39,196 bases of DNA. Source: an uncultured Porphyromonadaceae bacterium (GTDB lineage: Bacteria > Bacteroidota > Bacteroidia > Bacteroidales > Muribaculaceae). The stretch covers positions 1 through 39,196 of the forward strand of contig UQLL01000024.1 in the NCBI GenBank assembly GCA_900541835.1. Direction: 5' to 3'. The translations under genes were made by a program, and so were the position numbers. The notes beneath the pieces were generated by a model. The model worked only from the letters and a program-made list of their open reading frames with translations. It did not search any database and was not told the origin of the DNA. This document shows, piece after piece, positions 17,396 through 25,661 of this stretch (positions are counted from its first letter, which is position 1; each line of letters begins with the position of its first letter).

Positions 17396-20300
17396 AACTT
17401 AGATATAAACATCAACGTTTTCAGACCGAAGCGGCTCGTGCTGTAACCGACTCCTTTAAGGGGCAGCCTTTCATTGACCCGGCGGAGTTTCTGCATGATG
17501 TAGGACAAGGACGAATCAACTACGGAGAATATGGCTTTGCAAATGCCTCACTGTTGATTGACCGCACACAATTGACTGAAAATGTTCGCGCAGTGCAACT
17601 CGCACAAGGGTTGAAGCCGATAGAATATTTCGAGGGTGAGGGCGACGATGTTACGCTCACTGTAGAGATGGAAACCGGAACAGGCAAGACCTACACTTAC
17701 ATAAAAACGATGTATGAACTTAACAAGCTATATGGCTGGACTAAGTTCATTATAGTTGTGCCTTCGGTTGCTATCCGCGAGGGTGCGCTTAAATCTTTCC
17801 AGACAATGGACGACCACTTTGGCGATGAGTATGGAAAACGTATGCAATATTTCGTTTACAACTCAAAGCAACTTTCCAAGATTGACGCTTTCGCAACCGA
17901 TAGCGGAATGCACTGCATGATTATCAATACTCAGGCGTTCAACAGTTCTTTCGATGATACTGCCAATAACGCTGCTTCACGAATTATCTTTGACCGACGC
18001 GATGAATTTGGGTCTCGTCGCCCCATTGATGTAATTGCCAAGACTCGCCCGATTATGATTATCGACGAGCCGCAAAGTGTTCTCGGTGCAAATAAGAATA
18101 ACCGCACACGTCAAGGCTTGCGCCTGTTTGACCCTCTTATGTTGTTACTTTATTCCGCAACCCACCGAGAGGGCGATATATATAATATGGTGTTCCGTCT
18201 TGACGCTATCGACGCTTATAACCGTAAACTTGTCAAAAAGATAGAGGTTAAGGGCATTTCGCAGGTCGGCTCTACCGCCACAAATGGCTTCCTTTGTCTT
18301 GAAGAAATCGTTATTGGCAACGGTAATCCTCAGGCTCGTATCTCTTTTGACGTCAAAACGGGTTCCGGCACCAAACAGGTTACGCGACTTGTCGGTGAGG
18401 GGTATGATCTGTTTGAACAGAGCGGTGGACTTGCCGAGTACCGCGACCGCTGTATTGTGACACGGATTGACGGACGCGCCGGAACTGTTGAACTGCTCAA
18501 CGGTACCATCCTTTCAGAGGGTACTATGACAGGCAATGTTCATGAAGATGCAATCCGACGTGAGCAGATTCGAGAAACCATCCGAAGCCATTTTGAACGG
18601 GAACGTATACTTTTCTCAAAAGGAATAAAGGTGCTGTCGCTTTTCTTTATCGATAAGGTAGAAAATTATCGCGTTTATGGCTCCGGCAATTCTTTCTCGC
18701 TCGGCAAGTTTGCCGAAATTTTCGAGCAAGAGTATATTAACGTGCTGAATGAGAATATTGACATCTTCTCGCCCGAATATACTCTCTATCTGCAAAGCCA
18801 TCCGGCTTCGACCGTACACGCCGGTTATTTCTCTCAGGATAAAAAGGGAAAAATGACCGACACGAAGGAGACCACTGAAAAAGGGCGCGATGAAGCCCTG
18901 CGCGCCTACGACCTTATTATGAGGAACAAGGAGCGGCTGCTGTCATTCGACGAGCCTGTGCGTTTCATCTTCTCTCACTCCGCTCTGAAAGAGGGTTGGG
19001 ATAATCCAAATGTTTTTCAGATTTGTACGCTGAAAGACAGCGATAATCTGACAAAAAAACGTCAGGAAGTTGGTCGCGGTATGCGTTTGTGTGTAAATAA
19101 AAATGGTGAGCGTCAAGACCAAGATGTTCTCGGCGAGCATGTATTCGACACCAATATCCTTACGGTCATTGCCTCCGAGAGTTACGAGAAGTTTGCAAAA
19201 CAACTTCAACAAGAAATTGCAGAAGCAGTGGCTTATCGTCCAACGGTTGTAACGGCAGCACTATTTGAGGGTCGCATTTTATCAGATGCTGACGGAAACT
19301 CTGTTAAGATTACACCTGAACTTGCGCGGGATATTCACGAAGAACTTATCAGTCAAGGGTATGTAAAAAAGGGCGCACTCACGCCAAAATATCACGATGA
19401 CAAGCGTAACGGCTCGCTCGATTTCGGAGAAGATTTTACCGCCATTTCTTCGGCTATTGTCAAAGTTCTTGACGGAGTATTTGATCCGAAAGCGGCTGCT
19501 CCCGGTAATGGGCGCAAACGCCGCATCGGTAATTTTGACGCTGACAGATTCGCTAATTCCCGGTTCAAGGAACTGTGGGAGCAGATTAACGTGCGCTCGG
19601 TCTATACGGTTGATTTTAGCTCTGATGAACTGATTGAAAAGAGCATTGAGCAAATAGACCTGCATCTTAATGTAACTGAAATTCACATTCAGGTTACTAC
19701 CGGTGCGATGGAGCAAATTCGTGGCCGAGAGGCATTGGAAACTGCATCTGCAATGACACAAGGCAAGACTATACGAAAGTCAGTTCACGAAGCTGTAAGC
19801 AAGTCTGTAAAATATGACCTAATAGGCGATTTAGTCAAGGAAACAGGCCTTACCCGATGCACTATCATTCGGATATTAAAAGGTATATCTCCGGGAAAAT
19901 TCTTGCTTTTCCGAGTTAATCCTGAAGAATTTATTATCAAGGTCGCATCAATAATAAATGACTGCAAGGCTATTGCCGTTATAAAGAGAATTACATATTC
20001 TCCAACCGACCAGACTTTCGATACGGACCTGTTCACGGTTGATGAAGTCAGGGGCGTTGTCGGGGATAATGCAATGGAAAGCGAAAAGTCGCTCTACGAC
20101 CTTGTCGTTATCGACAGTAAGGGCACCGAAATGGATTTTGCCAAACAGCTTGAAAGCAATACTGATGTCGAAGTTTATACGAAACTTCCTCGCGGATTTT
20201 ATATTAACACACCTATGGGACAATATAATCCTGACTGGGCTATCGTCTTTCGAGAGGGAAGTGTGAAACACGTCTATTTCATTGCCGAAACCAAAGGCTC

Positions 20301-20445
20301 TATGCGTGAGGTTGATCTGCGCGAAACCGAGAAATCAAAAATTGCCTGCGCCCGTCGCCACTTCGCATCATTGTCTAATTCGGCCGTTAAGTACGACGTA
20401 GTAAATAGCTATAATGACCTTTACAACCTGGTAAAGAATAACTAA
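17392..20445 (+). CDS. type III restriction endonuclease subunit (Res)
   Basis: ATP-dependent translocase/endonuclease partner of Mod, 1017 aa. Walker A ETGTGKT is at residues 94-100, the DEPQ box at 225-228, SALKEGWDNPNVFQ is motif V, and QEVGRGMRL at 558-566 is motif VI. The C-terminal nuclease core is intact: PD at 947-948 and ExK at 966-968 (AETKG), matching PD-(D/E)XK. All essential motifs therefore look functional. The ATG lies inside the mod stop (ATGA), and the gene is followed within 11 bases by an intrinsic terminator, marking the end of the operon. Confidence 0.93.
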   Translation: MKLRYKHQRFQTEAARAVTDSFKGQPFIDPAEFLHDVGQGRINYGEYGFANASLLIDRTQLTENVRAVQLAQGLKPIEYFEGEGDDVTLTVEMETGTGKTYTYIKTMYELNKLYGWTKFIIVVPSVAIREGALKSFQTMDDHFGDEYGKRMQYFVYNSKQLSKIDAFATDSGMHCMIINTQAFNSSFDDTANNAASRIIFDRRDEFGSRRPIDVIAKTRPIMIIDEPQSVLGANKNNRTRQGLRLFDPLMLLLYSATHREGDIYNMVFRLDAIDAYNRKLVKKIEVKGISQVGSTATNGFLCLEEIVIGNGNPQARISFDVKTGSGTKQVTRLVGEGYDLFEQSGGLAEYRDRCIVTRIDGRAGTVELLNGTILSEGTMTGNVHEDAIRREQIRETIRSHFERERILFSKGIKVLSLFFIDKVENYRVYGSGNSFSLGKFAEIFEQEYINVLNENIDIFSPEYTLYLQSHPASTVHAGYFSQDKKGKMTDTKETTEKGRDEALRAYDLIMRNKERLLSFDEPVRFIFSHSALKEGWDNPNVFQICTLKDSDNLTKKRQEVGRGMRLCVNKNGERQDQDVLGEHVFDTNILTVIASESYEKFAKQLQQEIAEAVAYRPTVVTAALFEGRILSDADGNSVKITPELARDIHEELISQGYVKKGALTPKYHDDKRNGSLDFGEDFTAISSAIVKVLDGVFDPKAAAPGNGRKRRIGNFDADRFANSRFKELWEQINVRSVYTVDFSSDELIEKSIEQIDLHLNVTEIHIQVTTGAMEQIRGREALETASAMTQGKTIRKSVHEAVSKSVKYDLIGDLVKETGLTRCTIIRILKGISPGKFLLFRVNPEEFIIKVASIINDCKAIAVIKRITYSPTDQTFDTDLFTVDEVRGVVGDNAMESEKSLYDLVVIDSKGTEMDFAKQLESNTDVEVYTKLPRGFYINTPMGQYNPDWAIVFREGSVKHVYFIAETKGSMREVDLRETEKSKIACARRHFASLSNSAVKYDVVNSYNDLYNLVKNN

Positions 20446-20455
20446 CACAAAATAA

Positions 20456-20497
20456 AGAGAGATAATTGAAGCTGATTTTTGCTCCGGTTATCTCTCT
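20456..20497 (+). terminator. terminator after res
   Basis: AGAGAGATAA (20456-20465) pairs perfectly with TTATCTCTCT (20488-20497) around a 22-base loop. It starts 10 bases after the res stop and lies between the plus-strand cluster and the convergent integrase gene. The 140 bases that follow are A+T-rich and show nothing else. Confidence 0.55.
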
Positions 20498-20640
20498 AAT
20501 ATTATATTATCGAATTTAAAAATTGAATAATCAGCTCTATTGACTCCATTGACAAATGCGGATGAAAAAATATAATCAGCTGTTGTTGTGTCAAATGAGA
20601 AAGATTTAACTAGACTATATAAGGATTATATACGATTCGC

Positions 20641-21897
20641 TTATTCAGAATCAACGACCTCAGCACGGTTCCTGAGGTTGAGGGTGTCGCGGATGTTGTT
20701 CATGTCGCGGAGGATGGAGGAGTCGAGGACGCGGGCGTAACGCTCGGTCATCTTGACGCTGGCGTGACCGAGCATCTTCGATACGTTCTTGAGGCTTACA
20801 CCTTGCGAGAGACAGAGGGTGGCGTAGGTATGCCGGGCGGTATGCATCGTCAGATGCTTATTGATCTTGCAGATGGTGGCTATCTCTTTCAGATAGCGAT
20901 TCATCACCTGATTACAGGGGATTGGGAGCAGCACACCTTTCTTGGCTGCCTTCTTGTCGCCTTGATATTTCTCGATGATGGCAAGGGGAATATCAAGCAG
21001 AGGAATATTACTCATCTGCTTTGTCTTCTGGCGGGGCTTGTGTATCCATTTGTTACCGTCGTTGTCGGTCACGATATGGTCTTCGGTAAGTTGTGAAACG
21101 TCAGTGAATGCAAGTCCTGTGAAAGCCGACATAAGAAACATATCGCGGATTACCTCCAGCCGTTTGCTGCCGGGGTTGCAGTTGTATATGCGGTCAACCT
21201 CCTCCAGCGTGAGGAATTCCGGGTATGTCGGATCCTCACGGAATTTTATTCCGGCGAATGGGTCTTTATGAATCCAGTCGTTTGCGAGACAACGGTTGGT
21301 TATCTTCTTCAACGCCTTCATGTAGCGGATAAGTGTGTTTTGGCACAGGTCTTTCTCGGTCTTGAGATAGACCTCGTATGCCCGGATTACCTCGCCGGTG
21401 AAATCCGACAATGGCAGGTCGTCAACTCCGTGTTTTTGCTTGAGGAGTTCGCCGAGGTAACGTTTCATCGTTTCATATCTTCTCCACGTTATCTCCACAA
21501 AGTCCTTGCCGATAAGCTTCTTTGCCTCGTCGTTGTGTTCCTGTATCACCTGCAGTATGGTTCGCTCCTGTTTGCGCACCTGCCCGACACCATAGAATCG
21601 CTGCTGGACAATCAGCGGGTTGATTTCCTCTCCCGATTGCTGTAGCTCCGTCACAATCTGGTGGATTCTGATGCGGGCTTCTTCGATGAAACGGTTTAGG
21701 TCGACTGCGGAGGCACTTGTGCCTTTGGCTCGCTCCTTGGTCTGGTCCCATAGATTAGGGAGAATGCTCTTGCGGATATTGTTCTCCACACGCTGGCCGT
21801 CAATGGTGATTCTCATGGCGACCGACGCCTCGCCGTTCTTCAGCAGCTTGGTCTTCTTCAGGAAGAAAGACACTCGGAAATTGGTTTTACTTCTCAT
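20641..21897 (-). CDS. tyrosine recombinase (site-specific integrase)
   Basis: Integrase of the Bacteroides mobile-element type, 418 aa. It has an N-terminal arm-binding region, a SAM-like core-binding domain (about residues 110-200) and the catalytic domain with HTARH (H352, R355), LGH (H378) and the nucleophile Y387 in TERYARV. The first catalytic arginine is not visible in FTGLAFTDV, which has A where R is usual; IntDOT-type enzymes share this divergence. I chose the ATG at 21897 (MRSKTNF) over the upstream TTG. It lies about 440 bases from the tRNA-Phe att site, in the usual integrase-tRNA arrangement. Confidence 0.92.
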   Translation of the reverse strand: MRSKTNFRVSFFLKKTKLLKNGEASVAMRITIDGQRVENNIRKSILPNLWDQTKERAKGTSASAVDLNRFIEEARIRIHQIVTELQQSGEEINPLIVQQRFYGVGQVRKQERTILQVIQEHNDEAKKLIGKDFVEITWRRYETMKRYLGELLKQKHGVDDLPLSDFTGEVIRAYEVYLKTEKDLCQNTLIRYMKALKKITNRCLANDWIHKDPFAGIKFREDPTYPEFLTLEEVDRIYNCNPGSKRLEVIRDMFLMSAFTGLAFTDVSQLTEDHIVTDNDGNKWIHKPRQKTKQMSNIPLLDIPLAIIEKYQGDKKAAKKGVLLPIPCNQVMNRYLKEIATICKINKHLTMHTARHTYATLCLSQGVSLKNVSKMLGHASVKMTERYARVLDSSILRDMNNIRDTLNLRNRAEVVDSE

Positions 21898-21930
21898 AGC
21901 CAATGTCTTCTGTTTTGAGGTTGATGACTT

Positions 21931-22244
21931 GGTGGAGCAAATCTGATATGTGTTTTAGCGGATAAACAGTTGAAACATAACATCTAAACGCTATTCCGGT
22001 GGAGATAGTTCATCGGTGGTGTTTGCTCCACCGAGTGCTCCACCAGCATTTCAATCTGACCATCCCGTAAACTCATTAGAAAACTCCAGCCTTGTCAATG
22101 TTCTTGTTGATTATCTCTTCACAGAGAGGTCTATTTGAGAAGTAGGCAATATACACAATATCAGCGTATTGAATATCATCAGTCACCCACTGTCACCATC
22201 CGATCCACCCGGTTCGCGATTGCTCACCCGCTGGATTGGTGGAG
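21931..22244. repeat. dispersed GGTGGAG/CTCCACC motifs between integrase and att
   Basis: GGTGGAG or its complement occurs at 21931-21937, 21998-22004, 22026-22032, 22038-22044 and 22238-22244. Two copies share a longer TTTGCTCCACC in opposite orientation (21931-21941 and 22022-22032), and CGGTGG...CCACCG forms an inverted repeat near 22014-22033. Their position suggests integrase or excisionase arm-type sites. The remaining sequence up to 22276 shows no gene. Confidence 0.45.
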
Positions 22245-22276
22245 ATTGAATAAATTGCACAGCCCTATAAACACAC

Positions 22277-22309
22277 AAAACACCAAATATCTCTGATATT
22301 CAGTGTTTT
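22277..22309 (-). terminator. element-borne terminator downstream of tRNA-Phe
   Basis: A 15-bp stem (22277-22291 with 22295-22309; two G-U pairs in the minus-strand transcript) with loop AGA, ending in a run of U residues. It stands 24 bases beyond the tRNA 3' end, inside the element, and would terminate the tRNA transcript in place of the palindrome displaced to 6376-6416. Confidence 0.6.
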
Positions 22310-22332
22310 GCATCGCCTTTCGGCTTTAGGTT

Positions 22333-22345
22333 GTGGTGCCACCAG
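22333..22345. repeat. right attachment site (13-bp direct repeat in tRNA 3' end)
   Basis: Identical to 6421-6433. Because the repeat reconstitutes the tRNA 3' end, integration leaves the tRNA gene complete. Confidence 0.75.
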
Positions 22346-22406
22346 GAATCGAACCGGGGACACAAGGATTTTCAGTCCTTTGCTCTACCAACTGAGCTAT
22401 GGCACC
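22334..22406 (-). tRNA. tRNA-Phe (anticodon GAA)
   Basis: A 73-nt cloverleaf: seven-base acceptor GGTGCCA/TGGCACC, D-arm GCTC...GAGC, anticodon stem AAGGA/TCCTT with loop CTGAAAA (GAA anticodon), T-loop TTCGATT and discriminator A. CCA is not encoded. The T-stem CCCGG/CCTGG has one C-U mismatch, and the mismatched base lies in the segment duplicated at the left att. The gene serves as the integration site of the element. Confidence 0.95.
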
Positions 22407-22454
22407 ATCTTTCTATGGACAACATTTGCGCAAACAGTAGTGCCGTTTGCGAGT

Positions 22455-22487
22455 GCAAAGTTAATGCCTTTTCCCGAAACCGACAAT
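22455..22487 (-). promoter_or_regulatory. promoter of tRNA-Phe
   Basis: Minus-strand TAACTTTGC (22463-22455) with ATTG (22487-22484) upstream across a 20-base spacer. It points at the tRNA, whose 5' end is about 50 bases downstream. Confidence 0.6.
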
Positions 22488-22576
22488 AGGCACGCCCTAT
22501 TCTTAACATTTTTTAAGAATATGGCCGTGTTCTTGGGTCCCTTGCGGCAATGCGGGGACGAATGGAGGCGCCCCCC

Positions 22577-23428
22577 CTACTTCTTGGGCAGCAGGTCGAG
22601 CCAGCGGGACGGGCTGACGGCGATGGCGGTGTCTCGGCCCGAAGGAAGGGTGGCGTCGAGCGTAGGCTGGCTGCCGTCGGCCGGGAAGGGGGTGTAGGAG
22701 ACCGTCTCGCCGTCGCAGGCCCTGAAGTGGTAGGTGGCGATGCCGGAGCTGCCCTCGACGGCCACATAGCCTGTCATGGTCAGCGCGGGAGCCTGGCGCA
22801 TGACGGCAGGCGAGGTGAACTTGGCCAGGCGGTAGGCCGGCCCCTTATGCGCTCCCTTGGCCAGGTCTATGCGGTAGACGGCAGTGCCGCCAACGGCGCG
22901 CAGGCACATCACCGGGATCCAGTCGCCCCGCAGCGACGGAGCCAGCGATGCCAGTTCGAGCCGCACCAGCGAGTCGAGCATTACCCGCTCGCGGCCCGAC
23001 ACGTAGCTGACGCTGTAGACGGACTGGTCGACCCACAGGTACCGGCCGTCGAGCAGCGTCCAGCCGCGCCAGCCTAACTGGCTCCAGGCCGACGGCGGAG
23101 AGGTGGTCACGACACGGTGCAGGGAGTCGTCGACCAGGACGGGGTAGTAGGAGATCATGGCGTGCTCGTCGGCGACGTCGGGCAGGGGGTACGGGCGCTC
23201 CAGGGGATAGTCTACGAGGCGGGCGAAGGCGGGCGCGTCGCTGTCGGCAACGGCACGCACTATCTGCTTGGCGATCACGGGCACGGAGTCGCTTTTCTGT
23301 ATGGCCTCCACGGCGTCGTGTTCGGCCTGGGCGCGGTCCTGCCTGCTGCGGCAGCCGGCGCCCGGCAGCAGGGCGGCCAGCGCCATGCCTGCCGCCGGCA
23401 GGGTGTGTCTGAGTCTGAGTGCGGACAT
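22577..23428 (-). CDS. exported protein of unknown function
   Basis: A 283-aa protein with an N-terminal hydrophobic signal (AAGMALAALLPGAGC); the cysteine after PGAG could be a lipidation site, although the lipobox is weak. A helical segment (residues 30-70, SDSVPVIAKQIVRAVADSDAPAFARLVDYPL) is like the pseudo-repeats of small periplasmic NTF2-like domains, but no family is recognised. It is the last gene of a minus-strand group, 18 bases after the lysozyme gene. Confidence 0.7.
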   Translation of the reverse strand: MSALRLRHTLPAAGMALAALLPGAGCRSRQDRAQAEHDAVEAIQKSDSVPVIAKQIVRAVADSDAPAFARLVDYPLERPYPLPDVADEHAMISYYPVLVDDSLHRVVTTSPPSAWSQLGWRGWTLLDGRYLWVDQSVYSVSYVSGRERVMLDSLVRLELASLAPSLRGDWIPVMCLRAVGGTAVYRIDLAKGAHKGPAYRLAKFTSPAVMRQAPALTMTGYVAVEGSSGIATYHFRACDGETVSYTPFPADGSQPTLDATLPSGRDTAIAVSPSRWLDLLPKK

Positions 23429-23446
23429 TGTCAGTGGTGTGGCGGG

Positions 23447-23959
23447 TTAATGCTTGTTGAGGCTGTGGTTGAGGGGGTCGCCGAGGTATAGCTCGTGGTA
23501 TTCCTCGGCGCGGCGCTTCTGCAGGCTGCGCAGCACCTTGCCTCGGTATCGGCAGTGGGCCAGGTAGCTTTCCTTGATGTCGCGCTCGCCCGAGGCGAGC
23601 TTCTTGAGGACCCGGGACTTGAGCACGTTGCCGGGGCCTATGTTGTAGGCCAGCACGGCCAGGATGAGCGAGTCGCGGCCGTAGCGGCTGAACCGGGAGC
23701 AGAGCTTTCGCAGGTCGCGGCGTAGCAGGGCGTCGGCCTCGGCGGCCGTCAGGGCCCTGGCGCGCGAGAACTTCTCGCCGGGGAGCACCAGGTGGCCGTG
23801 GCCCACGAAGGGCCAGTGCCGGGGGGTGCTCATGCCCTCGTATTTCTTGATGATGCCCACAGCCTTCTCGAACATGTCGTCGCCGCTGCGTGCCGGCACC
23901 TGGAGCAGTGCCCCGGCCATCAGCAGCACCGGGATGGCGATTGACGTAAGTATTTTCAT
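23447..23959 (-). CDS. secreted lysozyme-like protein (GH24 family)
   Basis: A 170-aa protein with a signal peptide (MKILTSIAIPVLLMAGALL) followed by a phage-type lysozyme domain: KKYEGMSTPRHWPFVGHGHL contains the catalytic Glu region and the (Y/V)GxGH strand, LTAAEADALLRRDL is the usual helix after it, and VLAYNIGPGNVLKSRVLKKLASGE matches the conserved AFNxGxG...S.LL..LN block. The start at 23959 begins exactly at the signal peptide; the frame is open to 24022. A role in peptidoglycan turnover or as a domesticated phage lysozyme is inferred. Confidence 0.82.
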   Translation of the reverse strand: MKILTSIAIPVLLMAGALLQVPARSGDDMFEKAVGIIKKYEGMSTPRHWPFVGHGHLVLPGEKFSRARALTAAEADALLRRDLRKLCSRFSRYGRDSLILAVLAYNIGPGNVLKSRVLKKLASGERDIKESYLAHCRYRGKVLRSLQKRRAEEYHELYLGDPLNHSLNKH

Positions 23960-24040
23960 AGCTACTTGTATAACACCGCGCCGGGGCGCCGGGGTCGCTC
24001 CCTCCCTATTAAAAAAGTTCAAAAGTCCGTGGGCGCCTTC

Positions 24041-24571
24041 TCAGAGGCCGTCGAGGATGACGAGCTGGTAGAGCGCCATGCCGACGCTCACGGATACGTT
24101 GAGGGAGTGCTTGGTGCCGAACTGTGGTATCTCGAGGATGTGGTCGCACAGGTAGAGCGCCTCCTCGCCGACGCCCTCGACCTCGTTGCCTGCCACCAGG
24201 GCTATTTTCGCGTCCCGAGGCGGGCGGAACAGGTGCAGCGGCACGGAGCCGTGGGCCTGCTCCAGGGCGCAGAGTGTCCACCCCTCGTCCTTGAGGCGGC
24301 GCAGGGCCCGGACTGTGTCGGGCCAGGCCCGCCAGGCCACGGACTCTTCGGCTCCGAGGGCCGTCTTGTGGATGTCCGGGTGGGGCGGTGTCGGGCTGAT
24401 GCCGCACAGGTGGACTTCGGCTATGCGCAGGGCGTCGGCGGTGCGGAGCATGGCCCCGACGTTGTGCTGGCTGCGGACGTTGTCGGCCACCAGGCACACC
24501 CGGGCCTTCTCCGCCTCCCGGTACTCGGCTACGGTGGTCCTTGTCAGCTCCGTGATGTCCTTCTTAATCAT
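24041..24571 (-). CDS. TrmH/SpoU-family RNA methyltransferase
   Basis: A 176-aa SPOUT methyltransferase of the SpoU type. The three knot motifs are visible: NVRSQHNVGAMLRTAD (motif 1), LVAGNEVEGV (motif 2) and IPQFGTKHSLNVSVSVGMALY (motif 3). It probably 2'-O-methylates tRNA or rRNA; which position cannot be told. Its ATG overlaps the stop of the upstream acetyltransferase gene by 8 bases, indicating an operon. Confidence 0.9.
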   Translation of the reverse strand: MIKKDITELTRTTVAEYREAEKARVCLVADNVRSQHNVGAMLRTADALRIAEVHLCGISPTPPHPDIHKTALGAEESVAWRAWPDTVRALRRLKDEGWTLCALEQAHGSVPLHLFRPPRDAKIALVAGNEVEGVGEEALYLCDHILEIPQFGTKHSLNVSVSVGMALYQLVILDGL

Positions 24572-25115
24572 GGTCTCTGAGCTTTCGGGTGCCGATCTGG
24601 CGGGCCGGGTTTCCTCCGACCACGGTCCATTCGGGCACGGACTTGAAGACGGCGGCCCGTGCTCCGGCCACGGCGCCGTCGGCCAGGGTGACGCCCGGGC
24701 CGATGAAGGCCTCGGCGGCCACCCACACGCGGTCGCCCAGGGTGATGGGCCCGGTCACCAGGGCCATCATGGGCGAGGAGATGTCGTGCGAGGCGGTGCA
24801 GAGGAAGCTGCGCTGGCTCACCACGGTGTCGTCGCCGATGGCGATGGGGGCCTTATTGTACAGCTCCACGCCGGGGCCTATGGTGCAGCGGCCCAGCGTC
24901 AGCTGCCAGGGCGCGAAGATCTTGGCCGACTCGTAGACCTGCGCCTGCGGGTGGACGCTGGCGCCGAACAGGCGCAGCAGGGCGTTGCGGACGCGCCGCA
25001 GCTGCGGGCGGGCCAGCACGCGGAACAGGGTGGCGTTGACGACGCACCACACTATGCGGCGCAGTCGGTGCGGCTTGGGCTCGCGGTAGTCGAGTATCAC
25101 GTTCTTTTCTCGCAT
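24564..25115 (-). CDS. WcaF-like hexapeptide-repeat acetyltransferase
   Basis: A 183-aa left-handed beta-helix acyltransferase. Hexapeptide turns are evident (FGASVHPQAQVYESAKIFAP, TIGPGVELYNKAPIAIGDDTVVSQ, ITLGDRVWVAAEAFIGPGVTLADGAVAGARA), and the C-terminus VVGGNPARQIGTRKL is typical of the CysE/WcaF group used to acetylate exopolysaccharide sugars. I chose the ATG at 25115 (MREKNVILDY), which directly follows a consensus promoter; the frame is open to 25223. First gene of the minus-strand group. Confidence 0.85.
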   Translation of the reverse strand: MREKNVILDYREPKPHRLRRIVWCVVNATLFRVLARPQLRRVRNALLRLFGASVHPQAQVYESAKIFAPWQLTLGRCTIGPGVELYNKAPIAIGDDTVVSQRSFLCTASHDISSPMMALVTGPITLGDRVWVAAEAFIGPGVTLADGAVAGARAAVFKSVPEWTVVGGNPARQIGTRKLRDHD

Positions 25116-25122
25116 GTCGCCA

Positions 25123-25154
25123 CAAAGGTACGGCTTTTTTTGCGTCCGGGCAAG
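25123..25154 (-). promoter_or_regulatory. promoter of the acetyltransferase/methyltransferase group
   Basis: Minus-strand TACCTTTG (25130-25123) with CTTG (25154-25151) at a 20-base spacing. The start codon at 25115 is only 7 bases from the box, so the transcript should be nearly leaderless. Confidence 0.6.
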
Positions 25155-25566
25155 GGGGCGCGAGAGCGACGGGAGTGGCGGGCCGGGTGCCGGGGAGGGA
25201 AAAAATGACACCCCGCGCCTCACGGCGAAAGGTGTCGCATACTAACTGTAAAGTAATGAAATGGATTATTCGGTCAGCTTACGCATGAGTTCGGAGATGA
25301 AGAACAACAATGGAATGGAGAGGTGTGCCGCCACAGAAAGGTCTGCAACGTACAAGGCGCCCCGTGGCCGTCGCGGGGGCGGTCATGGGCGCATATGGGC
25401 GGGGCATGGGGGAAGGGGGCCGTGCCGCAGGGCATGGCCGCGTGTATGGGGTCGGTGGGACGCAGCGGCCGCGGCTCTGTGCGCGGCGGGGGTGTGCATC
25501 GGTGTATGACAAGAGGGCGAGAGTGATGGATTGCTCGTCATTGCGGTTGCGGGTGTGAGGTTGTTT

Positions 25567-25656
25567 CAAAAGGCCCCGGAGGACCTGCAATAGTTGATTT
25601 GTTTCTGCTTTAAGCAAGAACGACTCGAGGCCCAGTCTTTGGCCGGGACGATTTTG
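25567..25656 (-). ncRNA. candidate orphan small RNA of about 90 nt
   Basis: A consensus promoter at 25694-25662 points here, but no credible coding region follows. About 70-85 bases downstream is a compact intrinsic terminator: GGTCC (25585-25581), loop TCCG, GGGCC (25576-25572) and four T residues. A TTGCTTAAAGCA mini-hairpin lies inside. Weak TTG-started frames through the region encode low-complexity sequence. The rest of 25131-25560 is G-rich intergenic DNA in which I see nothing else. Confidence 0.45.
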
Positions 25657-25661
25657 TCACC

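Larger units (their letters stand above)
6421..22345. mobile_element. 15.9-kb integrative (probably mobilizable) element in tRNA-Phe
   Basis: The element is bounded by 13-bp direct repeats (6421-6433 and 22333-22345). The right copy is the 3' end of tRNA-Phe(GAA), and a tyrosine integrase lies beside it. Interior genes have markedly lower G+C than the flanking host genes. The cargo is a DUF4143 ATPase, two excisionase-like HTH proteins, a MobA-like protein with candidate oriT hairpins, and a helicase/DUF4391/type III restriction cluster. No relaxase, coupling protein or conjugation genes are present, so transfer, if it occurs, would need a helper. The layout resembles NBU-type integrative mobilizable elements of Bacteroides. 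Confidence 0.85.

Noticed and set aside
10531..20445. DISARM or BREX assignment of the defence cluster
   Set aside because: No DUF1998 gene, no PglZ/BrxC-like protein, and the nuclease subunit is a type III Res. The resemblance is limited to the helicase and a methylase.
20641..21645. Plus-strand frames opposite the integrase
   Set aside because: Several short frames overlap each other and the clearly homologous integrase; no motif supports them.
22347..22367. T-stem mismatch as evidence of a tRNA pseudogene
   Set aside because: One C-U mismatch is tolerated and all other stems and the anticodon loop are canonical; the gene also has a consensus promoter.
25279..25617. Frames in both strands between the acetyltransferase and ychF
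   Set aside because: They start at TTG or lack any promoter-start relation, and encode Pro/Arg/Gly low-complexity sequence in a G-rich spacer.
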